64,000 nucleotides of DNA from the NCBI GenBank assembly GCA_040080835.1, contig JBEBHP010000009.1:1-64000 (forward strand), read 5' to 3'. Origin of the DNA: SZUA-430 sp040080835. Its GTDB lineage: Bacteria; Pseudomonadota; Alphaproteobacteria; Micropepsales; Micropepsaceae. Each line of letters begins with the position of its first letter. Position 1 is the first letter of the stretch. Below, one piece after another: positions 51,966 through 59,020 of this stretch. Made by a program: the position numbers and the translations under genes. Below the pieces are notes generated by a model. The model saw only the letters and a program-made list of their open reading frames with translations, searched no databases and was not told the DNA's origin.

Positions 51966-53191
51966 AGGCGATCATCATCGGCGGAGGTATTGGCGGCGTA
52001 ACAGCGGCGCTTTGCCTGCTTGATGCCGGAATTGAGGTCGAGCTTCACGAACGAAGTCCGGCGCTCACGGAAACAGGCGCCGGTATCCAGCTCAGTCCCA
52101 ATGGAATGAAGGTGCTGATGCGTCTCGGGTTGCACCCTGAAATCGATCATGTCGCTTTCCGGCCCGAGGCTCTCGAAATGAGAATGGGAAAGACCGGTGC
52201 GCGGATTTTCTCAATTCCAATCAGGGAGCTGGCACTCACTGGCTATGGAGCACCTTATTATCATGTGCATCGTGCGGACCTGATGTCGGTCCTCAGCCGT
52301 GCTCTTCAAAAACGCGCGCCCTCATGCCTGTACCTGAACCGGGAGTTTGTGTCCTACGAACAGGATTCGACCCGCGTCGTTGCCCGGTTCTCGGATGGAT
52401 CTGAAGTGTCAGGGGACATCCTGATCGGCGCCGACGGAATCCATTCCGCGGTGCGGGCCGTGAGGCAGGGGCGCACGCCTGCGCGGTTTACGGGCAACGT
52501 CGCCTGGCGGCTTGTCGTGCCAGCGACGGACAGGCTGCACAGTCTCGTGCCGCCGAATGCCACAATCTGGGTGGGACCTGGTCGTCACGCCGTGACCTAC
52601 TACCTGCGCCGAGGCGAGCTCATCAATTTCGTAGGCGTGGTCGAGCGCGACGACTGGCAAAAGGAAAGCTGGACCGAAGAAGGAGATGTAGCCCAGTTGC
52701 GCGCGGACTACGCCGGATGGGCTACGCCAGTTGCGGAGGTCGTTGCACAGGCGACATCCTGCTTCCGCTGGGCCCTGTTCGACCGCAACCCTCTCGATCA
52801 CTGGTGCGATGGTCGCGTCGCCCTTCTGGGTGACGCCTGCCATCCAATGTTGCCGTTTCTCGCGCAGGGAGCCGTCATGGCGATTGAAGACAGCTGGGTA
52901 TTGTCACGCACGCTCAGATCAGCACAGGAAGATCTTGCCGCCGATCTTGCGGCTTATGAAGCGTTGCGCAAGCCGCGGACATCGCGCGTACAGCTTGGAG
53001 CAAGGCGCCAGATGGGCCTCTACCACCAGCGCACGACATTCAATCAGGTGGCGACATATGGACCAATGTGGCTGGCAGCGAACCTGATGCCAGGGTTCGT
53101 CAACTCCAGGCAGGACTGGCTCTACGCCTTCGATGTGACCAGTGATCAGTCGCCGACATCGGTTTCAGGTTCAGAAGCAAGTGAGGAATAG
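51962..53191 (+). CDS. FAD-dependent monooxygenase (salicylate hydroxylase-like)
   Basis: This 409-residue class A flavin monooxygenase has GxGxxG in IIIGGGIGGVTAALCLLDAG (4-23), the DG motif DILIGADGIHSAVR (about 155-168) and the GD motif VALLGDACHPMLPFLAQGAVMAIED (about 283-307). It hydroxylates an aromatic or similar ring with NAD(P)H and oxygen. It ends the aminotransferase/GS/VOC operon (ATGA overlap with VOC). A hydroxylase followed by a ring-cleavage-type VOC protein supports catabolism of an aromatic amine or amide (inference). Confidence 0.9.
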   Translation: MKAIIIGGGIGGVTAALCLLDAGIEVELHERSPALTETGAGIQLSPNGMKVLMRLGLHPEIDHVAFRPEALEMRMGKTGARIFSIPIRELALTGYGAPYYHVHRADLMSVLSRALQKRAPSCLYLNREFVSYEQDSTRVVARFSDGSEVSGDILIGADGIHSAVRAVRQGRTPARFTGNVAWRLVVPATDRLHSLVPPNATIWVGPGRHAVTYYLRRGELINFVGVVERDDWQKESWTEEGDVAQLRADYAGWATPVAEVVAQATSCFRWALFDRNPLDHWCDGRVALLGDACHPMLPFLAQGAVMAIEDSWVLSRTLRSAQEDLAADLAAYEALRKPRTSRVQLGARRQMGLYHQRTTFNQVATYGPMWLAANLMPGFVNSRQDWLYAFDVTSDQSPTSVSGSEASEE

Positions 53192-53213
53192 GCAGGGTCA
53201 CCGCCGCTCCGGC

Positions 53214-53468
53214 CTACATCCGTCTTGCGCCCTCAACCTGCAGGATGCCACGGAAGGTCTGCACTTTCTGTCCCTGCTTCAGCGACGCGGCGCGCGACTT
53301 TGATACTTTGCCGAACTGGGCCGGTGTTGCGTCGCCGTTCAACCGCGTCCAGCCTTCCTGTGGATTTGTTTCAGGCCCGGCCAGGACGACCTGTACAGTG
53401 TCATTCTCTGGCAGATCCATCGAAGTGCCGTCGGTAAACAGGATGCGCATTGAAGGGGATCTGACCAT
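53214..53468 (-). CDS. Small hypothetical protein
   Basis: This frame of about 84 residues, beginning MVRSPSMRILFTDGTSMDLPEN, has a regular beta-like first half and a basic C-terminal half (VSKSRAASLKQGQKVQTF). The ATG at 53450 is an alternative start; neither has a strong Shine-Dalgarno. It converges with the monooxygenase gene and is divergent from the DMT transporter. The family is not recognised. The composition looks coding, but support is moderate. Confidence 0.5.
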   Translation of the reverse strand: MVRSPSMRILFTDGTSMDLPENDTVQVVLAGPETNPQEGWTRLNGDATPAQFGKVSKSRAASLKQGQKVQTFRGILQVEGARRM

Positions 53469-53650
53469 GGTTTGCCATTCTTGTTGATCGTGCTGGCGGG
53501 TTTCTAGCATAAGGCAGGCCGACCCTGCAGCATCAATTGCTCGCAGTGCATGACAGCCCTGCAGCCCATACACTAGCCGCAATTGCTGCTTTCCGGTCAA
53601 TTCAACCCCTGACAAGCAGGCCGGCTGCAACCAAGGACCCCGAAAGCGCA

Positions 53651-54517
53651 ATGGCGCCAAACCACTTTCTGCTGCTGTTCGTGATTTGCGTGATCTGGGG
53701 CTTCAACTTCGTGGCCGCGAAATTTGGCGTTGGCCACATGCCACCATTGCTGTTTACGGGGCTGAGATTTTCAATCCTGATGGTCTTGCTGGTTCCGTTC
53801 CTCAAACCCGCGCCCGGTCGCATGAAGGAAGTGCTCGCGATTGCGATGTTCAATGGTGCCATTCACTTCGGTTTGATGTTCCTGGGCGTCGCGCTGACGG
53901 CGGCTTCAGTGGTTGCTGTGGTCGTTCAGCTCAACGCACCCTTCGCAACCCTGCTCTCCATCGTGTTCCTGGGCGAGGTCGTCAGGTGGCGCCGCTGGGC
54001 CGGAATTGCGCTGACATTCATGGGCGTGATGGTTCTGAGCTTTGAACCACACATCTTCGAGGCGCCCGCCGGTATTTTGCTGTCTGCAGCAGCAGCCTTG
54101 TCCGGAGCCATTGCCGCAATTTTCATGCGAAGACTGACGGGTGTAGGCGTGTTCCAGTTGCAGTCCTGGACGGCAGCGGTCACGGCACCGTGCCTGCTGC
54201 TTGCGAGTTTCCTGTTTGAGACCGGACAGCTCCAGGCCATTTCAGATGCGACATGGCTGGCCTGGGGCGCATTGTTGTTCACCGCCTTCGGCGCCAGCCT
54301 GATCGGCCACAATGTTTATTACTACCTGTTGCAGCGCTACGAGGTTTCGCTGATTGCACCGATGTCACTGCTGTCCCCGATTCTGGGTGTAATTTTTGGC
54401 GTGACGATTCTGGGCGAGCCTTTGACCGGTCGCATTGCCATCGGCGCGGCAATTGCCTTTGTCGGCGTAGCCATTCTTGCAATACGCAGCAAGGTGCCCG
54501 TTGAGGCAGAGATCTAG
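53651..54517 (+). CDS. EamA/DMT family transporter
   Basis: This 289-residue integral membrane protein has ten hydrophobic segments arranged as two EamA repeats. The first starts HFLLLFVICVIWGFNFVAAKFGVGHMPPLLFTGLR and ends near VMVLSFEPH; the second runs from GILLSAAAALSGAIAAIFMRR to FVGVAILAIRSK and holds the typical PILGVIFGVTILGEPLTG. Family members export amino acids or small metabolites. It might serve the neighbouring catabolic operon, but its own promoter is likely. The ATG at 53651 gives the normal N-terminus. Confidence 0.9.
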   Translation: MAPNHFLLLFVICVIWGFNFVAAKFGVGHMPPLLFTGLRFSILMVLLVPFLKPAPGRMKEVLAIAMFNGAIHFGLMFLGVALTAASVVAVVVQLNAPFATLLSIVFLGEVVRWRRWAGIALTFMGVMVLSFEPHIFEAPAGILLSAAAALSGAIAAIFMRRLTGVGVFQLQSWTAAVTAPCLLLASFLFETGQLQAISDATWLAWGALLFTAFGASLIGHNVYYYLLQRYEVSLIAPMSLLSPILGVIFGVTILGEPLTGRIAIGAAIAFVGVAILAIRSKVPVEAEI

Positions 54518-54523
54518 TTGGCG

Positions 54524-54539
54524 TCCGCAAGCTTGCGGA
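54524..54539. terminator. Palindrome after DMT transporter
   Basis: The perfect 16-bp palindrome TCCGCAAGCTTGCGGA starts 7 nt after the transporter stop and is followed by TTTC. It can fold as a short terminator hairpin. An operator for the following nuclease gene, 70 nt away, is the alternative. Confidence 0.5.
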
Positions 54540-54606
54540 TTTCACATCCCGGCAATTGAGGACTAAAAGGTCAACCCTGATTTGCTGGTAAAAGGTCACT
54601 CTCGCC

Positions 54607-55977
54607 ATGACGATGCGCCTTCAGTTCCTTGGTGCGGCCGGAACCGTAACCGGTTCCAAGTTTCTTCTTGCAAAGGGTCACGATCAATTGCTGATCGATT
54701 GCGGCCTTTTCCAGGGCTTCAAGCCGTTGCGCCTTCGCAACTGGGCCGAACCTGCGTTCAATCCGGCCGAGATCGGCGCCGTGGTGCTGACCCACGCGCA
54801 TATCGATCATTCCGGTTACTTGCCGCTGTTGGTGAAGAAGGGCTTCCGGGGCCGCATATATGCCAGCGAGGCAACGGCAGAACTATGTCGCATTCTGCTG
54901 CCTGACAGCGCCAGGCTTGCCGAAGAAGATGCCGAGCGCGCAAACAGGCGCGGCTATTCAAAACACAAACCCGCATTGCCCTTGTACACCGAGCGTGACG
55001 CCGAAGCGGCGCTTCGACACTTCGTGACCGTGCAATACGACACGCCAGTAAAAGCCCTCGAAGGAATCTCCGTGCGCCTGAAGCCCGCAGGTCACATCCT
55101 GGGCGCTTCAACCGTCAGCGCATCCGATGGCAGGATTGAAGTGGTATTCAGTGGCGATCTGGGTCGGCCGCAGGATCCGATCATGTACCCGCCACAGCCA
55201 GTCGAACATGCAGACTATCTGCTCCTGGAATCCACGTATGGCGACCGATTGCACGAAAAGACGGACCCGACCCAGCAGCTTGAGGAAAACATCAACCGCA
55301 CCATCAGGCGAGGCGGTACTGTGGTGATACCGGCCTTTGCAGTGGGCCGGACCCAGGAGATCATGCTTGCAATCGCGCGTCTGAAAGCAAAAGGCAAGAT
55401 TCCCGCAGGCTTGCCCGTCTATCTCAACAGCCCCATGGCGCAGGATACGACCGCAATCTATCAACGCCACCGGCGCGAACACCGCCTGTCGGAAAAGGAA
55501 TGCGAGGCCATGTGCAAGGTCGCGCGCTTCGTCACCTCGGTTGAGGAATCAAAGCTGCTGAACGCCAGCGATGAACCCAAGATTATAATTGCAGGCAGTG
55601 GAATGGCGACGGGCGGACGCGTCGTGCATCACATCGCGGCCTTTGGGCCAAAGGAAAAGAACATGATCTGCTTTGTCGGCTTCCAGGCGGGCGGCACGCG
55701 CGGTGCCGCGATGCTGGCTGGCGCAAAGGAGGTCAAGATCCATGGCGCCTACATTCCAGTGAATGCCGAGGTGACCGAGATCGGAAACATGTCGGCCCAT
55801 GCCGACGCCAGCGAACTGCTGGACTGGTTGGGAGGTTTCACCAAACCGCCATGCCGCACGTTCATCACGCATGGCGAGCCCATGGCATCGGACGCACTGC
55901 GCCTGCGCATCCGCGACAGGCTCGGTTGGGAAACCCATGTGCCCGAGCACCTCGAGAGTGTCGAACTCGACCGCTGA
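54607..55977 (+). CDS. Beta-CASP metallo-beta-lactamase RNase (CPSF/YSH1-like)
   Basis: This 456-residue metallo-beta-lactamase-fold protein has an intact metal motif HAHIDH (63-68), a later LKPAGHILGASTV and FSGDLGR. It has the beta-CASP insertion typical of nucleic-acid processors: GGTVVIPAFAVGRTQEIMLAI, PVYLNSPMAQDTTAIY, IIIAGSGMATGGRVVHHI and MSAHADASELLDWLGGF with CRTFITHGEP. Relatives are exo- or endoribonucleases. The substrate is unknown. The second codon group (ATG 54613) is an alternative start. It is monocistronic. Confidence 0.9.
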   Translation: MTMRLQFLGAAGTVTGSKFLLAKGHDQLLIDCGLFQGFKPLRLRNWAEPAFNPAEIGAVVLTHAHIDHSGYLPLLVKKGFRGRIYASEATAELCRILLPDSARLAEEDAERANRRGYSKHKPALPLYTERDAEAALRHFVTVQYDTPVKALEGISVRLKPAGHILGASTVSASDGRIEVVFSGDLGRPQDPIMYPPQPVEHADYLLLESTYGDRLHEKTDPTQQLEENINRTIRRGGTVVIPAFAVGRTQEIMLAIARLKAKGKIPAGLPVYLNSPMAQDTTAIYQRHRREHRLSEKECEAMCKVARFVTSVEESKLLNASDEPKIIIAGSGMATGGRVVHHIAAFGPKEKNMICFVGFQAGGTRGAAMLAGAKEVKIHGAYIPVNAEVTEIGNMSAHADASELLDWLGGFTKPPCRTFITHGEPMASDALRLRIRDRLGWETHVPEHLESVELDR

Positions 55978-56020
55978 AAACAAGCGCGCCCTTCGGTGCT
56001 TCTGATACAAACACTGTATC

Positions 56021-56299
56021 AATATTTTTGGCTGTCTTCCGCGGAAAAACTCTCAAAAGTGGTACAGGGTCGGGGGGTGTTTTTTCATTTTGAGCCTCTC
56101 GCATTTGCGCTGCCAAACTGCTTTCGCAACGCAGGCAAGATCCAGAGCACACACCCCACAATTCTTTTTCGCGCGGGGCTCACGAGGCGGTCTCCTGAAG
56201 AACAGGTCCGCCGAAAAGTCATTCAAATTTCAAGTCGCAGCAGCTTTCCGTTTGCGGAAAGTGAGAAAAGAACATAAGATGAACATTGGTCTGTTGCAA
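56021..56299 (-). repeat. Dispersed intergenic repeat, copy 2, with SOS-box promoter
   Basis: This 279-nt stretch is the partner of 1781-2053. Shared blocks are GCGGAAAA (56041-56048), TACAGGGT and a G-run (56063-56077), CACACACCCCACAATT (56148-56163), CGCGCGGGGCTCACG (56170-56184), AGGTCCGCCG (56204-56213), and GAACATAA-GAACATTG plus TTGCAA (56270-56299). It lies between the beta-CASP gene and the GST gene, outside coding sequence. GATACA/TGTATC at 56003-56020, just left of it, can form a hairpin followed by AATATTTTT, a possible terminator for the beta-CASP gene. Confidence 0.75.
56270..56299 (-). promoter_or_regulatory. Candidate LexA-controlled promoter (SOS box)
   Basis: The plus strand reads GAAC-N7-GAAC at 56270-56284, GTTC-N7-GTTC on the minus strand. 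TTGCAA (56294-56299), 16 nt and TTATGT (56272-56277) form the same promoter as in copy 1. Transcription would start near 56265 and run leftwards, antisense towards the 3' end of the beta-CASP gene. Confidence 0.65.
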
Positions 56300-56358
56300 G
56301 TGTGATTTGCAACTGACAGCCGATTCCGCTGCGACAAGTTCAACACCTCCAGGAGCCT

Positions 56359-56991
56359 TTACCCCAGCATCGGCGCCATTCCCGGCTCGGCCTTGGCCAT
56401 CGCGCGCTGATAGGCAGGTCGCGCGCCAATCCGCACGAGATACGCCTTCAGATTCGGAAAGGCGTCGAACGAGGTACCGCGGAACGCGCGGCTCGTGGTG
56501 AGGCAATAGACCATCATGATGTCCGCGATGGTCAGCTTCGCGCCACCAAAGAATGGCGTTTGCCCGAGTCGCGCCTCGATCATGGCCCAACCCCGCTTGC
56601 TGCGGTCTTCGACAAAGGCAGCAGCCGGATTTTCGCCGCCCCTGGACAACACAAGCTGCATCATTAGAGTGGTCATGAAGGTGCCATTCGACCAGTGGAA
56701 CCAGAACAGATGGTCCGCAAAATCCGGATGATCAGGTGCAGGTACCAACTGTCCCCGGCCGTAACGCGCACAGATGTAGTCGCAGATCGCGCCACTTTCG
56801 CCCAGCACCAGCGGACCATCCGTGATCACCGGCGCAATCCCCATCGGATGCAGCGCCTTGTACTCATCCGGCGCAAGCCGGTTGTCCGCCCGCCGGTCAT
56901 AGCGCTTGAGCTCATAGGTAAGCCCCAGCTCCTCGCAAAGCCAAACAATCCGCTCGGATTGCGAAATCCCCAGATGATGAACCGTCAGCAT
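56359..56991 (-). CDS. Glutathione S-transferase
   Basis: This 210-residue cytosolic GST has an N-terminal thioredoxin-like domain (LTVHHLGISQSERIVWLCEELGLTYELKRYD, with the GSH-binding GPLVLGESGAICDYI) and a C-terminal helical domain (about 87-205, LTIADIMMVYCL). Ser is present near the catalytic position (ISQSERI). The family conjugates or reduces electrophiles with glutathione. It is a single gene next to the SOS-box repeat; SOS control would need a promoter in the other orientation. Confidence 0.88.
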   Translation of the reverse strand: MLTVHHLGISQSERIVWLCEELGLTYELKRYDRRADNRLAPDEYKALHPMGIAPVITDGPLVLGESGAICDYICARYGRGQLVPAPDHPDFADHLFWFHWSNGTFMTTLMMQLVLSRGGENPAAAFVEDRSKRGWAMIEARLGQTPFFGGAKLTIADIMMVYCLTTSRAFRGTSFDAFPNLKAYLVRIGARPAYQRAMAKAEPGMAPMLG

Positions 56992-57067
56992 GAAGCACCC
57001 TCGTTATGAGCAGGACATCATGCTAAGCGGAAAAACGCCCCGACTCCAAGCACATCGTTCCCTACAT

Positions 57068-57289
57068 TCGTCATGGCCGGGACAAGCCTATGGCCGTCCG
57101 GTTCAACAGCTGCGGTGAGTTTTCCTTTTTACTGTCATGGCTCGCCTACGCGAACCATGACAATGTTTGGGGAGTGGAGCGCACAATGTCGTCGCACATA
57201 ACGACGCAACTCATCGCCCGAGCTCAGAAGGTCGAAAAAACAACTGGAACCTTTTCCGGACCGCCTCGACATAAGCCCGGCCATGACGA
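57068..57289. repeat. REP-like long inverted repeat with internal hairpin
   Basis: The 14-bp arms TCGTCATGGCCGGG (57068-57081) and CCCGGCCATGACGA (57276-57289) are perfect. Between them TGTCATGG (57133-57140) and CCATGACA (57155-57162) form a second, nested hairpin that uses the same GTCATGG core. This resembles intergenic palindromic (REP/BIME-type) elements of Alphaproteobacteria. It lies beside the duplicated gene fragment. Confidence 0.7.
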
Positions 57290-57317
57290 GATTAGGTTGC
57301 GAGAGTAGGAGCTTTGA

Positions 57318-57482
57318 TCCCCCCGCCACAGCAAAATCCTGCTTCCGCCTTGCGATCAGCGCCCTGTTGTCGTGATCCCACGGATGGAAGCCGGGGCGGT
57401 ACCACGAGAAATAGGTCTTCCAGCCTTTCGAAAAGATGCCAGGCTTGCGCCAGGGCCTGACGCCTCGCCGGTACGCTTCGAG
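57318..57482 (-). pseudogene. Fragment of PF10118 metal-dependent hydrolase gene
   Basis: About 40 codons match the end of the intact gene at 61364-62212: GIFSKGWKTYFSWYRPGF then HPWDHDNRALIARRKQDFAV, with only two differences in 40 residues. The coding sequence before it is absent and no stop follows at the right place, so it is a dead remnant. The nucleotide match is also high (compare 57325-57450 with 61388-61508). It is either a partial duplication or what remains of a second paralogue. Confidence 0.85.
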
Positions 57483-57711
57483 CGAGCAGGATCGCATGGC
57501 GCGCATCTCACGCTGCGGCGACGCTGGCGCGGTTTGCCTTCCGCTCTCAGGCCCTTGAAAATCGGGCATCGGCGCACCGAATTTGTGGCTTTTTTTGCAC
57601 TTGCTGATTGGGTTTTCACTACGGCTGAGGACATCCTTCGGCAAGCTAACGTGTTGTTAGGTATTTTGCGATGACGCTACGTTCTGTCAATGATTCCATT
57701 GGGAATTCGAC

Positions 57712-58965
57712 GTGCAATTTCTCAAACACGCGCTCTGCGCCATGCATGCGGCCATCGCGGCGACATGCGTTTCTCCTGGTGTACTAACCGCCGGCGAGGT
57801 CGACGATTTGCTCATTGATGGCAAATTCACATTCGACGCACGCTTGCGCTATGAGCATGTCCAGCAAGACAACAAGCCCAATGACGCCAGCGCGCCGACC
57901 CTTCGTCTGCGTCTGGGGTTTGTCACCGGGAAATTCGAGGATTTCCAAGGCCTGATTGAAGGTGAGGCCATCGGGCATCTTGCCGAGAGTTTCGATGATC
58001 AGGTGAACGGTAAGTCTGCCACGTACCCGGTAGTTGCCGATCCAGAAGGAATCGAACTCAACCGTTTGCAGGTTGAATATACGGGTATTGCTCAGACTGT
58101 TGTGCGGGTCGGGCGCCAGCGTGTGAACCTGGACAACCAACGATTTGTCGGTGCTGTCGGGTGGCGGCAGAACGAGCAGACTTTTGACGCAGCCTTGATT
58201 TCTAACACGAGTATTGATGGGCTCGTCTTGACCTATGCGTTCGTCGATCAGGTCAACCGTATTTTTGGAAAGGATCATCCCCAAGGCGAGATCGAAGGTT
58301 CCACGCATTTGTTCAACGCCGCCTACGATTGGGCATCCGTCGGCAAGATTGTCGGCTACGGCTATTTGATCGACGCGCACGAGCCCGCTTCGCTACACAC
58401 TTCGTCGAGCGCTTCTTTTGGATTGCGCGTGTCGGGAAAGCAGGATGTTGGTGAAGGGTTCAATTTGGGCTACGAGGCTGAGTATGCTCATCAAAGCGAA
58501 TACGCCGATAATCCCAACAACTTCAGCTTGAACTATTTGCACGGCGACTTGTCACTGTCTAAGGACAAATTCACGTTGCTCGGGGGCGTTGAGTCGCTTG
58601 ATGGTAACGGCACGATCGGTTTTGCGACGCCGCTCGCCACTCTGCACAAGTTTCAGGGTTATGCGGATGCCTTTCTGGTCACGCCGGTCAATGGCATCGT
58701 CGATATGTACGGCAAGTTTGGGTTCGAAACGAAATTCGATGAACCCATCGGGCCCATCACTGCGTTGTCGGTAGCGGCTTGGTTCCACGATTTCGAGAGT
58801 GAGCACTCATCTGCGTCGTTGGGTGATGAATTCGACGCTGAGTTGTTGGCTAAAATCGAAGATCATTTTGCGCTGGGTTTCAAGTACGCCAACTATGAAG
58901 GCGTAAGCGTTCCAAACTATCCGGGTAGGGAGAAAGTCTGGCTCTATCTCGACGTCTCATACTGA
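57712..58965 (+). CDS. Outer-membrane porin of the alginate-export type
   Basis: This 417-residue protein has an N-terminal signal peptide (MHAAIAATCVSPGVLTAG) and a beta-barrel sequence with alternating strands ending in aromatic residues and a C-terminal ...VWLYLDVSY. FDARLRYEHVQQDNK, VRVGRQRVNLDNQRFVGAVGWRQNEQTFDAALI and SGLGYEAEYAHQS-like segments match the alginate-export (AlgE/OprB-like) porin family. It should let a solute cross the outer membrane; the solute is unknown. It lies 55 nt before a chemoreceptor gene, suggesting uptake and sensing of related compounds (inference). Confidence 0.8.
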   Translation: MQFLKHALCAMHAAIAATCVSPGVLTAGEVDDLLIDGKFTFDARLRYEHVQQDNKPNDASAPTLRLRLGFVTGKFEDFQGLIEGEAIGHLAESFDDQVNGKSATYPVVADPEGIELNRLQVEYTGIAQTVVRVGRQRVNLDNQRFVGAVGWRQNEQTFDAALISNTSIDGLVLTYAFVDQVNRIFGKDHPQGEIEGSTHLFNAAYDWASVGKIVGYGYLIDAHEPASLHTSSSASFGLRVSGKQDVGEGFNLGYEAEYAHQSEYADNPNNFSLNYLHGDLSLSKDKFTLLGGVESLDGNGTIGFATPLATLHKFQGYADAFLVTPVNGIVDMYGKFGFETKFDEPIGPITALSVAAWFHDFESEHSSASLGDEFDAELLAKIEDHFALGFKYANYEGVSVPNYPGREKVWLYLDVSY

Positions 58966-59020
58966 AGCGTAGGGCTGCCAAGACTTACGATGACACCGAA
59001 GAATCTCAAGAGGGACCACA

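Noticed and set aside
57135..57644. 169-codon minus-strand frame as an intact gene
   Set aside because: Only about 40 codons match the PF10118 family; the ends are unrelated and cross the REP-like palindrome, so it is called a fragment.
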